DNA of 64,000 nt from Agrocybe praecox (taxonomy: Eukaryota; Basidiomycota; Agaricomycetes; Agaricales; Agrocybaceae): positions 2,790,001 to 2,854,000 of the forward strand of contig OZ024846.1 of the NCBI GenBank assembly GCA_964017145.1, given 5' to 3'. Position 1 is the first letter of the stretch. Every line of letters starts with the position of its first letter. The position numbers and the translations under genes are program-made. This document shows positions 48,063 to 58,513 of this stretch, in pieces. The notes beneath the pieces are model-generated. The model was not told the origin of the DNA, did not search any database, and saw nothing but the letters and a program-made list of their open reading frames with translations.

Positions 48063-48476
48063 ATGTCTTCCCCAAGAACATACACCCTTCTCAACACAGA
48101 GCGCCTCACTTGTATCATGACGTTCTCGGAGCGAATGGCGTGCAAGTTAAGCAACTTCACCGATGGAGACGAATATGACGACGACGCGTGTACGCCCTCG
48201 TCGTCCATATATCTAAACATAACGCTCTCATGCCTATCGCTCCCTCTTCTTTCCAATTCGATGAATGCAGCGTTTTCGCTCGTCGTCCTTATCTTCTCAA
48301 GTGCGTTTGGCACCCCAAGTTTTGATTTTCGGCGCACGCAAACCGTCGTCCCTCGTAATCCACGCCAAGAACCACGCACCCTCCTGTCTTCCTGCCGCAC
48401 TTGCGCGTGTGTCCTTGATCTTGAACTCGCCCTGGAAAGTCGACTACCAAACATCAATGTCAACGCTAATGTTTAA
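48063..48476 (+). CDS. Small ORF of unknown function, 137 codons (second copy)
   Basis: Copy of the ORF at 4138-4548 with the same start context and stop. It has one extra in-frame Asp codon in the DDDACT stretch, and substitutions that are mostly silent in this frame. No recognised domain. It is followed by the same AT-rich tail. Confidence 0.35.
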   Translation: MSSPRTYTLLNTERLTCIMTFSERMACKLSNFTDGDEYDDDACTPSSSIYLNITLSCLSLPLLSNSMNAAFSLVVLIFSSAFGTPSFDFRRTQTVVPRNPRQEPRTLLSSCRTCACVLDLELALESRLPNINVNANV

Positions 48477-49400
48477 CGTTCAACACTCACACATATTGAC
48501 ATCCGGCACTCCGCGTATTTATTTCCCCCTTTGATATTTATTCACTCAGAACTATTGTTCGCTTCGTACCATATATGTTTATTATCTCCCCTTTCTGCAA
48601 CTTATTTGCCATTTATTTTGACCATTCGAAAAACGATATTCATACATAAAATACGAATCAGACAAATGCACGTAGTTATAAGTGCGTTGAATAACTCTGA
48701 TCTGTTCCCACTCGTGTTACCGAAACCTAAGATAATTTTCGGTCTAGTTATCCTTCCTGTCTACTATGAAAGTTCATTAATCCGCCTAATAAATATCATT
48801 TTTCCTCATCAACTACCAACATCAGCGGAGACCGTTCGCTTCTGATGTATAAAGAGTTTGAGTCGGTCCATTATTTCATGTAGAAATGTCTTGAATTGCT
48901 AGAGCGCTAGAAATGGGTTAAATTTCCAGGAATTTACCACCATTAACCGAAAGATACACTTACTATTTGAGGTGGCAGAAAGAATTTAAATACTTAAGCA
49001 TAACGACTCCGAGAGCAAGGAGAAAACGGATGCACTACCGAGACTAGTACGAGAACATCAAGGGTGGGAGGCTAGTAGAAAAAAAACTGGTATTCTTAGT
49101 TGATGGAGAATGAGATATAAATGAAATGAAGTTGTAAATAAGAATGGATACACAGAGAGCGATAGACTCAGGGAAACATAATATAGCTGGACTATCTGAT
49201 TACTGGTGAACATTCCGAACCTTGTATTCCAAGTCGGGGTTTGATGGCAAACATTCAAGTGATTAAGCAAGCAGAGAGTCATGGGAATGAGAATACACAT
49301 CATATAGACTAATTTGAGCGTTGAAATAAATTAGATACAACAAAAAAAGACGGATTGGTTAGTCGATGAAAGAACTTGTCGCAGCAGGGACCTTGTATTA
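48477..49400. other. AT-rich tail of unit X2, no gene
   Basis: Matches 4549-5440 closely. Nothing coding seen. Confidence 0.6.
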
Positions 49401-49419
49401 GCAGGTCGGTGTTGATAAA

Positions 49420-52330
49420 TTTAGAACATCGAACTCCGACAGGAGACGGCATGACATCGGCTGTGCAATTTTTCTATATTTGGTTGTTAGGGGGTTTGCT
49501 TTGCTTTCTGATTTACCGTTTCACGCATCACTCGCTTATTCCCCTCGACCTGCGATTCCCTCATCACTCCAACTATGTACTTGTCGAGGTTGTAACATAC
49601 TTGGGGGACATTAGCTCACATTGACAAAATTCTCCACTCGCTCGGTGACGGACAAGTACCTTAATGTGAGTCGGCTTTAATATTTTTGTTCCACATACAT
49701 ATTTTTTACTCTCTTTCTTTTCCACTGTTCTCCTTTTCATGTCAAGAAATTTGCTGACAGGCTCCAGGTATAGAGAGTATTTTCTCCTACATCGCCTTCT
49801 CCAATGTCATCTATGCGCTCTCTGAAGTGAAAATTCCAACACATGTGACATCGTCCGCATGGCTATCACGGTTATGAATGGGTTGCAGGTGAACAGGAAC
49901 TTCGCCTATGCTCCTAGTACGCTCAGCTCTCGTCTCTTCTGTTAGAATTCAAGCTAATTTGCGTACGCGGAAACTGTGAAGAAAATACAAGAAGTCTGCG
50001 AGATTTGCTGTGGATGGTCGGGCGGCAATGTTTCGGTTTGGGGTGTTCCTTTGGGTTGCGTTTTAGTGGGCCTTGTGCGCTTTGCGGTGACAAGCACATG
50101 TTTTTCCTCCTCTTAGTCTGGATCCACGACCTACCCTGGATAATCTGATTCGTTTGCTCCCCATCCGCTCAGCGCCACTCAGGCTTCCACCTCTAGTCGC
50201 TGTCGTCCTCATCCTCGTTTCATCAACGATTCACCGGTCTTCCCTCCCATGCTTCTCTCTCTATTCTTCCTTCTGGAATCTCAACTATTCGCATCTCCAC
50301 TATCCTGTTTCGCTTTCCCGATTCTCCCTCTTCTTTCATCTGGCTCTCCGTCAAACTCATCGTAATGTTCCACTCCGACAAGAATCAACATCAATTACGA
50401 ACCGCTCCAAGGTCTCCAAACCTATCAACGATGCCCTTCCTAACGAACGCCTTAACAAACGAAAAATTGCTCACACACGTTACCTCTCTCACGCACGCAC
50501 AAGTCCAAGGCCACCCACTCACACGGTCACTCCTAGGTGAAGAACGTCAGAGTTAAACAATTCTACGTGGACGCGGTGGAGCAGTCCAGAGTGTAGCTGG
50601 ATGACGTAGCTGGGCTCGGAAGCACGTCGAGCAGCCTCGCACGATGGCAGTTATGGGCAAAGGATGGAATGGATTCGGCTATGTACGCGTCGGGATCACA
50701 TAGAGTCTGTACACGATCTAATCTAATCATACCGGTTGCACTGCCACAGCGGATGCCACGAACGATACACAGATGGAGGATACTATGAAGATGGGTACGT
50801 CACGGATGGAGATGATGAAGGCGGGCGTATGCTGGAGAGGAGACAGATCAGTGAGATTTTTAGTGGGGAATTATTGGGTTTTCTTCTTTTGTTCGATGTA
50901 TTTTCATTTCGTTCTTGGTGTTTTGGATGGGTTGGGTTAGAAGGCGTTGAGGACGTCGATGGCAGCTGCCCTCGGTGTTCCGTGGTGTTTAGAACACTGC
51001 TCGTCGTCAGCTCCAATGATGACGTCGTCCATCTGTGTTGAGCTCGTTGCCGACTTCGATTCCGTATGATGCAAGTGACCCCAACCCACTAATTACCCTC
51101 CAGGGTTTTCCCAAATACCGAGTTAACCAAGAGAACTAGGCCGAGAAGACGTCCTTCCCTTCTTCGGATCCAACCGACTCTTCAAACCACCGCTCATAGG
51201 CCTCGCACTACAGTGGGTCATATGCCCCATCGTCATGTTCGCCTTACCCCCCGGAAACGTGTATAATATCGTCATCAACATCGCTTTCCTCGACCCATCC
51301 GTCTGTCCAGAGTCGCTCGATATCGGCTGCGCATCCTGACATACCATGGAGAAGGAAGCCCAACTCAAACACAATTGCGCCATTCTCCCTCACACCCGTC
51401 GCGTTTTTTTTCGCTGCGGTGTCGTTATTCCTTGGGTTCGTTTCGTTTCTTTTTCTTCATGTTCCTGCCTTCGTTCCTTTGTATTGATTGTGTCAAGTAC
51501 GTTCTCTGGTGCGTTCGCTCGTTTTGGTCCATCTTGCTCAATGCAGCACTTATACCTTTGTGTCGTGTGTGTTTGTATAGGTTTCCCCTTTCCTTCCCCC
51601 CTTCCGATTGCGTAGTGCATGCGCCATGGTTCTTGTCCTCGTTTAGATTTACTTTGACGTACGCTAAGGATGTGGAAGTCAAACAAGTCTACGCGGATGG
51701 GTAATGATTTCTACGACGCGATGTTGTACGTGTGGATGGAGATGGCGAAGGAGGACGTACGCCGAGTTTAGTGCGTTGTTGAATAGGGTTGTTGGGACTG
51801 GGTGATTTCCTCCCTTTTTTCGTCACTTTTCGTGGATTTTTCGTGTTTTGTGCGTCGGGTTTGGATGGAAGTCGGCGAGGACTTTGGATGCCCTTGATGA
51901 TCCGTGGTGTTTGACGATGTCCCTCATGTCAGCCCTAATGATGTGCGTGACATTGTATATCTGCACATCGTCGCTTCCAACTTCGATTTCTTCTCATAAT
52001 CCTTCTCCCGCAATGATGCTAACCAGCTTCGTCCTCCGGTGTATTTCCATTAACATTTTAACCCTCCTCCCACCTTCATGTGGCTCATCGGCGCCATAAC
52101 CGGCCGCCCAAAGTGAAGAACCCACAATGCACAGTCCACATTGTTGGTCCTTTGGCGGTGGGATTGCTACTCTGTTATGTAGGCGCGACAAAGGATGGCC
52201 AATCGCTGCTTTGCTGCTCAGGAACGTGTATGGATCCAAGGCGGAGAGAACGTTAAGTGTGTTAATTGCTATATGTGCGTTGTGGAATGTGTTAAGGGTG
52301 GTACGTCTTCTTCTCCTTTTTCTCTCCAGG
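49420..52330 (+). pseudogene. Decayed MUP1/LAT-like permease, relic Y3, split by a solo LTR
   Basis: More diverged than Y1 and Y2. The N-terminal exon starts near 50430 and is interrupted at 50577-50748 by a solo LTR. It resumes as RYTDGGYYEDGYVTDGDDEG. A second N-terminus at 51662-51805 carries VEVKQVYADG, VRVDGDGEGG and FSALLNRVVGTG before a GTGAT donor. At about 52077-52300 the frame reads MWLIGAITGR, then PKVKNPQCTVHIVGPLAVGL and LLCYVGATKDG, then one frame over IAALLLRNVYGSKAERTLSV with LIAICALWNVLRV up to a GTACGT donor. These last pieces match the TM7-TM8 region of MUP1-type permeases (VKNP.RTLKIAGPLA, AALFFRNVFG...AERALSVLIALSAFGNV). TM3-TM6 are deleted. Confidence 0.78.
50577..50748 (-). 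mobile_element. Solo LTR of a Ty3/gypsy family, 172 bp
   Basis: Read on the minus strand it starts TGTGGCAGTGCAACC and ends GGACTGCTCCA, the same ends as the 173-bp LTRs at 54771 and 62617; the middle has diverged. GCGG flanks both sides (50573-50576 and 50749-50752) as a 4-bp target duplication. Relics Y1 (near 6697) and Y2 (near 41586) show the empty site. It implies insertion of a related element and later loss of its interior by LTR-LTR recombination. Confidence 0.85.
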
Positions 52331-52339
52331 TCGTTGAAT

Positions 52340-53345
52340 AAAATAATAGGTTTATGTTCATTGGTTCATAGCAAATTCCAGCCAAAATGACGTTTCAAAT
52401 AGTCGTGTATGGCCCTAGAGCTTCGAAACGGCACTCTGGCCGCGAGATTATATTTTAACAGTGTTCAAATAATGTCCAACTCTCACTCTCTACGTTCTCA
52501 TTCACGTCAAACGCGGACGTGTAAGTTGGTATATCCTGCTAACTCCCCTTCCCTGCCTACCTCTCTAGTCCACACTGCCGTCAACAAGATTATCATCATC
52601 ATTATCGCCAGGAACACGGACACCATACCTCTGCACGACGCTTTCTTGAACGCTTCTTCCCTCAATCTCAGACTGATATCATCTTTCCTGCTTTTATTTC
52701 TTCTTTTCTTCTTCTTCACCTCGCACTTGTCGGCTCTTCCGCATAATTAGCTTGGCAGGTTCATGCACCGCGAGTGCTTTTGTCCTGAACCATAATTATA
52801 ATTCTTCTTTTGTATGTCCCGCTTCTATTCCCCCTTTCCTTTCTTTTTCTTTTTTGCCTGCTCTCTCCCGTTCACTCTTCAGCTTCAAATTACCATGATC
52901 CTGACTTGAAACTCACGTCTACTATCTAGGCCCACGCGCACGTACGTATATATATCTTAACTCACTTGGGGGGGTTGTGTTTTCTTCCTTTGTTTTTTTG
53001 TCACTCGTCAGTCCTCCCCTTTTCTCTTTCACACCACGGCTAATCCTGCCTTGTCTTGAAATTAGTTCAAAAAATATCCAACCTCGCTGTGTAATATATG
53101 TCTTTCTTTCTTTCGAGTAGATAATAAATATATTGATATTTCTATGTTTTATGCCTATATACATATTGAAGATCTTGGGAGCCAAATCTCATTAGAGTCG
53201 AAGTCCGACGGCCCAGCGACGAGTTTGGGAAAAACAAAAATTCTGCAACTCGACATCTAAACATGTTAGCTAAGTGTACTTATTTCTGAAGATTTCATCG
53301 TACGTACATGGGTACATCTGACAAATCACCTCCGTTGCCCTGCTC
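52340..53345. other. Spacer between relic Y3 and NACHT fragment G
   Basis: Decayed permease 3' region and AT-rich flank similar to 7640-8140 and 42530-42970. No gene seen. Confidence 0.5.
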
Positions 53346-53347
53346 TC

Positions 53348-54122
53348 TCACAGACTTCCTGGCGTACTGGCCTGAACTTGCTCCAAATAACTCTTCATCT
53401 CTTGTCGTACGAGGGCGGTGCGGACGGGGAATTTGGTGGTCAGCTCCATGCTGAGAAAGGCTTGCTGTTGACAGTGTTGAACAAGTGGTTCAGAAAATCC
53501 AGCTCTAGGGAGGAAAAAGATTATATAACCGAGCATCAGAAATGTTTTGCAACTTGAATATGGGATATCGGAGTTTAATATCCATTCAAGTTCATCGTTA
53601 AAGGTAAGTGTGTTCAACAGTTCTACTTCATCTTCTTTGTCCCAGTCACGAGTCCAATGTGCAAGTTCCTTTGCACAATTCAAGGCTGCCTTTGCATAGG
53701 CTGAAGGACCTATGGCGTAGCTGCCTAATTGGTCTGGGTCCTGTAGAAAGTGCCGAAAATGCTGCAAATATTGAGCCTTTCTGTCTTCGAGTTCGAGGGA
53801 TTCAAAAAGATAGAGTATATCGTAATCACTTGTTCTGAAGAGGGGATATTGGTTGTCGGGAACAAGTGGTATAAACATATCACTCCCCGTGTGACATACG
53901 ACACATAAGAGAAGGATTGCCTCGTCGTCCTCATAATAGTGCGGAAGCTGAGTCGAAAATATCTGTTCCACATATTGTTGATGTTCTTTTTCTATCACAG
54001 CCCAGCGCTCATCCAAAGGGGCCTGCGAGGAATTTAAGTTTATTAACATCAAATGAAAAAAAATTCCCTTACCATGCGTGCACAGAATGGAAGCCAGAAC
54101 CAAAATACAAATTTTCGGATGT
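53348..54122 (-). pseudogene. NACHT protein C-terminal fragment, copy G
   Basis: Only the end of the gene remains. 54122-54073 encodes SMDIRKFVFWFWLPFCARM (end of exon 2 of the other copies), then a 50-bp intron 54072-54023, then the complete final exon 54022-53348 (about 224 residues, ending VQASTPGSL). The final exon has no stop or frameshift and keeps the ancestral C-terminus lost in D and E. Immediately right of 54122 homology ends. The ATPase and N-terminal parts are gone, so no NLR can be made. Confidence 0.82.
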
Positions 54123-54480
54123 CCATACTAACACCACTACTACCATATTTTTTGCAGTACTTCACACTGCCCCACATGTACTGATCAGAACCGCTCAGAC
54201 AAGTAAATTTCTGAGTGATTCTGAGTGATTCTGAGTGGATTCAGTATATTTGAGGACAATTGTAGCTAGACTGTTAAATTTTCTGAATGTTTCTGAGTAT
54301 TTCTGAGTATTTCTGAGCAGTTCTGAGTAAACATGAGTCTATTATGAGTACAAAGGTCACTTATGTTTAAAAAAAATAACATTCACCAAAAACCTGAGAT
54401 TCACACAAAAAAAACATATGAAAAAGCGAATTTAATTCAATTTGATTTATAACATACATAATTTTATATACATATATATT
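54123..54480 (+). repeat. TTCTGAGTGA-type minisatellite and AT-rich sequence
   Basis: Around 54208-54240 and 54283-54335 the words TCTGAGTGAT and TCTGAGTATT are repeated about eight times in all with small changes. No gene. Confidence 0.7.
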
Positions 54481-54489
54481 TATTTAATT

Positions 54490-54665
54490 GGAGAGAAAAT
54501 AGGGGAAAGGATATGGAGGGAAAGGACAGAGAGAAGGGGAGAAACAGAGGAAAGGAGAGAGGAGGATAGGGCAGAGAGAAGGGATGAGGGTGAGGAGGAG
54601 GAAGGGGATGGGATGAGGGAAGGGTGGAGGAGAGGGGAGATAAAGGAGGGCAACCTGTGGACAGC
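54490..54665 (+). repeat. Polypurine (GA-rich) tract
   Basis: About 175 bp, almost all A and G on the plus strand, with GGAGAG, GAGGAG and GGGATGAG repeats. The frames it opens on both strands are composition artefacts. Confidence 0.85.
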
Positions 54666-54770
54666 AGCGGTGAGCTAGGGGACGGCGTCGATGGGGTACT
54701 TACCTCATAGTACCTGTTCCCATATTGTACCCCCTTCATCGTCCTATAACCCCTCCCCATCGTGCCACAT

Positions 54771-54943
54771 TGTGGCAGTGCAACCTGCCACGCGGTACTG
54801 GATTAGATAGCATTACGGATTAGATACAGATTAGGGACTAGTTGCGGTAATCGCCGGTGACGGTCAGCAGTGCACGCTGGTCACCAATAATAGAACACCT
54901 TCTGACGAGACTTCCACTGTGCGAGCCAGATTGGACTGCTCCA
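54771..54943 (+). repeat. 5' LTR, 173 bp
   Basis: Starts TGTGGCAGTG and ends GACTGCTCCA. Short for an LTR. Almost identical to 62617-62789. The left flank GTGCCACAT together with TGTGGCAG forms a small palindrome. Confidence 0.9.
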
Positions 54944-54945
54944 TC

Positions 54946-54961
54946 TGGTGACAACAGAGAC
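54946..54961 (+). promoter_or_regulatory. Probable primer-binding site
   Basis: TGGTGACAACAGAGAC begins two bases after the LTR. TGG is the complement of a tRNA 3' CCA. The tRNA cannot be named from here. Confidence 0.5.
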
Positions 54962-55000
54962 ATTCCGACCTTCTTTTATTTTAAAAATACATTGATTACG

Positions 55001-56617
55001 ATGTTTCGATTCACTGATAAACGTGCGACTACACCTGAACCCACCAGAAACCCGAAACATACCTTTTCCCCCCTGAACAGACTCCGCACCACTGCCAAAA
55101 GACTGTCCGCCATAATTTTCACAATTCAGATCAATTCATCTTGGCCACGCCTCGCACCACGCAGGCCGTTAGCGGATCTGGAAAGAGACGCAGACGCCCG
55201 TTACCTTCCCATTACAACAGATAACTCACCTGCCCAAAGCCCAAACAGATCATCAACAGACGACTCTGAATCAACCTTGACATCATCACCACCCAACACA
55301 CCCTGGACGTGGTCTCCGGCAGTATTCACTTCACCTTCACCACTACCTCTAGCCCCACTGGTACCTCCGACATTGGAACTGTCAATCCCACAACTGTCAA
55401 TCCCACAACTGTCAATCCCACAGCATATTAACCTTCTCGACAATTTTGATATTGATATGGCCGATATAGCCAATATTTCATTTACTGGAAAAGCAGATGA
55501 CGAAGACCCTCAGGACTTCATGAACCGCTTAGAGAAGATTATTATGCTCAGATCATCAATGTCCGAGGCCGAGAAGGTCCGCTTCTTGAAGCTTTCCCTC
55601 AAAGCAAAATCACCAGCAGACGAATGGTGGACCACTCTAACTGGGGCAGACCAAGCAACCTTTAGTGCCGTACAAGCTGCCTTCTTGGTTCGCTGGCCTC
55701 TCAAACCGATTATTGCAAAGACTACGGCGGAGAAACAAGCACTTCTAGACGCCGCAATTCTGAAACCCGAGGATCTGGGAAAACGAGTAGCAGCTACCAA
55801 AGGAGGGGAGGAAGAATTGACTCATATCGTATGGGCGGACAAAGTGGAGAGACTTGCGAAAGACATCCCTGATACAGGAAACCTACTCGTTCCAGGCATT
55901 CGGAAGAACCTGCCTCGGGCAATCATCAAATTGATCGGGCTGAAGTCCATGACATGGACGGAACTATGCAACAATGTCAGGGGAATTACACTCGAGGAAC
56001 TGTTGGATCAAATAGAGGAAGAACGCGATCGTACACGAAGGATTATACCTACCCCAGAAGCACCCAATAAAGCTCTCAGTGCCGCCTTTCAGAATATCAA
56101 TCTAAAACCCACCCAACGCCAGTATACACCTTACCAACCTCAACGATCTCGCAGCACCACACCCAACACCTATACCGACAGACCACCCCACGAGCGTCTC
56201 GCTGACGTTCTTCGAAAGGCCCTACCTATGCATCCTAACACAGCCGACGGCCATTCTAAATACAACACGCAGATTATGGAGTGGCATGTAGCCTATGGAC
56301 AAAGCGGACCCAGTGAGTTTCGGCCATATCCTCTCACTCCAGGAACAGCACCAGTCGCATCTGGAGAGTGCTGGATCTGTGGCTACCCATCCCATCAACG
56401 CTCTCCGTGCACCAAATCTCGAGTCCCAACATTCGAAAATAAATGGCGATCCATTGCACAAACCATCCGTCGTCGTGCCGAGCAAGCAGCTACAGTTCCA
56501 GCCAATGTCAATGTAGTCAGCATAGAGGATACAAATGTGCAAACTTACGACCCAGATGATCTCAACCACCTTTACAATCTAATCAACCAGGGAAATGGGG
56601 AAGGGTCGTCGACGTAA
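55001..56617 (+). CDS. gag: Gag polyprotein of the Ty3/gypsy element
   Basis: Structural protein that packages the element RNA. I chose the ATG at 55001 (MFRFTDKRATTPEP), just after the 5' LTR; the frame is open further left into the LTR, but that start would lie inside the repeat. Length about 538 residues. The N-terminus is Ser/Pro/Thr-rich, with three copies of a 15-bp unit encoding LSIPQ (about 55378-55424). The retrotransposon-gag core follows (FTGKADDEDPQDFMNRLEKI onward), then a single CCHC zinc knuckle C-x2-C-x4-H-x4-C (CWICGYPSHQRSPC, 56369-56410). It ends at TAA 56615-56617, overlapping the pol frame by 58 nt. No break seen, so it is likely functional. Confidence 0.9.
   Translation: MFRFTDKRATTPEPTRNPKHTFSPLNRLRTTAKRLSAIIFTIQINSSWPRLAPRRPLADLERDADARYLPITTDNSPAQSPNRSSTDDSESTLTSSPPNTPWTWSPAVFTSPSPLPLAPLVPPTLELSIPQLSIPQLSIPQHINLLDNFDIDMADIANISFTGKADDEDPQDFMNRLEKIIMLRSSMSEAEKVRFLKLSLKAKSPADEWWTTLTGADQATFSAVQAAFLVRWPLKPIIAKTTAEKQALLDAAILKPEDLGKRVAATKGGEEELTHIVWADKVERLAKDIPDTGNLLVPGIRKNLPRAIIKLIGLKSMTWTELCNNVRGITLEELLDQIEEERDRTRRIIPTPEAPNKALSAAFQNINLKPTQRQYTPYQPQRSRSTTPNTYTDRPPHERLADVLRKALPMHPNTADGHSKYNTQIMEWHVAYGQSGPSEFRPYPLTPGTAPVASGECWICGYPSHQRSPCTKSRVPTFENKWRSIAQTIRRRAEQAATVPANVNVVSIEDTNVQTYDPDDLNHLYNLINQGNGEGSST
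56590..56596 (+). promoter_or_regulatory. Candidate -1 ribosomal frameshift site GGGAAAT
   Basis: In the gag frame this reads G GGA AAT, the X XXY YYZ pattern. It lies inside the only stretch (56560-56617) where gag and pol frames are both open, and pol is in the -1 frame. A downstream RNA structure was not established. Confidence 0.6.
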
Positions 56618-58274
56618 AGCTCCATGCTTCGTCGGCGACCCAGGAGCAGCAGAAGAGATGTGTGGATGTTCCCAGGCAGGCTGAGCCGCTGCTTGGGAAC
56701 AGCAATAGGCCTGCCAACAAACAGTATCATTCGCGAGAGGGAGAGGGAAATATGGCCGCAGTCAATAACATCATCCCAGATACTCGAACCATGTATTTTG
56801 TGTCGGATAATAAACAATTTTTTGTGTCGGACCTTTATAATGTTGGCAGCATAAGAGAAGGAGATGGAAGGAAGAAAGAGAGCATACCGTTTGTGCATGA
56901 TATGGAACTAGCTGGACCAAAAGGAGAAAATGTCAGATTTCGAGCCGTCTTCGATGACGGTGCTATGGTTAATGCCATTGATGATCAAATGTTTGAACTT
57001 TCAAAGACTCGCCTCTCAGACCTGGAACCATCCCAAATGGTACTACGAATGGCGGATGGTCGTCTTGTACCGTCTCGAGGCATATGGCATGGAAAAGTCA
57101 CAATAAAAGGAACTACCTTCGAAGGAGGTTTCGAAGTTTTTGGCAGTAACAAAGCATGGGCGGTACTAGTCGGAAAACCCCTTCTCGAAACTATGAAAGC
57201 GGTACATGACTATGGTAATGACACAATCTCCATTCCAAACAGCGAAAATACCCACATCACCCTGCAAAATCAATTTTCGAAGAGGTCAGGAATAGCTGGC
57301 CACCTTCTCGCAAATCTTACGATTGACATCAAGCAGCGCACAAACTTCTTGGGGGATTTGCGATCCCCCTCGAGGGAAGTTTTACCTGTTATTCATGAGA
57401 GTTCAGACGAACAAATAATTGACAAACCCTTACCCAGTAATAACCCTAGCCCAGAAATTTCTTCGCAGGCACCCGAGGAGAACTGGCGCAATATCTGGAT
57501 ACTGGACAAAGCAGCCGGAAACAGCTCTGACCATCCAGGCTTCGCACAGCCAGATGTGTTAAAAGCCTTCGAACCAACACTTTTAACACGTAAAACTGAG
57601 CCCTATAACCCAGCACGAGTTGCAACGATCCTTGGAGAAGTAACAATTGGCGAAGACCTCTCGCCTGAACAGAAAATTGTGGTGCAGAATCTTATAGCTG
57701 AATATGCAGACTGCTTCGCTCTTTCAATGAGCGAGGTTACTCCAGTTCAAGGTGCAGCACATCGTTTGGACATACCTCGAGATACAGTATTTCGAACAAA
57801 AGTCAATCAACGACCACAAAGTCCACCGCAACGCGAATTCTTCAACGACGTGATTGACAAAATGCTCGCAGCTGACATCATCACCCCAATTGCCCATCAA
57901 GATGTGAAATGCTGCGGGGCAACTACATTAGCCAAGAAGGCACATGAAGGAGAAGGGCTTACCATAGACTCTCTGAAACACCGCGTCAATGACCAATGCA
58001 TCGCTGCAGGTTTACCAGCAGCGTTCGAAGAATTACCGCCTCGCGAAGAAACAGCAGCTGATCAATGTCATACAGAAGCTCAAACAAAATGGCGAGTCTG
58101 CCAAGACTTCGCAGAACTGAACAAAGTCACAAAGGTACCACCAATGCCGCAGGGTGATATTCGTCCGAAACAGCAATCATTGAGTGGACATCGTTGGGTT
58201 ACTGTGTTCGACTTTGCAAACGGGTTCTATGCATGTGAAATCAAACCCGAAGACAGGCCCTATGTATGCTTCTA

Positions 58275-58485
58275 CAGTGGGGGACAAAACCGTTACAATG
58301 TTTTGTACATTTCAAGTAAACCAGAAATAACTTGGGAACCAGGCAAGCTAGAACCTTGAAATTTTAAATTTAGATAGTCCTGAATGTTATCTACCCAAAC
58401 ATATGTCAATGATTATGTAAGCACCATTTCTTCCCACACTACAAATTATTTAAAAGTACAAGTACATTGTAACGGTTTTGTCCCT
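58275..58485 (+). repeat. Left terminal inverted repeat of the Tc1/mariner element
   Basis: 211 bp. The word GGGACAAAACCGTTACAATG stands at the outer end and again, in inverted orientation, at the inner end. Inversely repeated at 59659-59869 with only a few changes (for example CCTGAATGTT against CCTAGATGTT). Confidence 0.9.
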
Positions 58486-58513
58486 CTTGAAAATTATATA
58501 CTATTTACACTAT

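Larger units (their letters stand above)
44039..49330. repeat. Segmental duplication block 1, second copy (NACHT E + relic X2)
   Basis: Partner of 1-5400. The junction with relic Y3 at about 49,400 corresponds to the X1/Y1 junction at about 5,440. Confidence 0.85.

Noticed and set aside
54464..54760. Minus-strand proline/serine-rich frame, and the plus-strand Glu/Arg-rich one
   Set aside because: Both are produced by the polypurine tract.
54857..55000. Gag start inside the 5' LTR
   Set aside because: That ATG lies within the repeat and recurs in the 3' LTR; the ATG at 55001 is more plausible.
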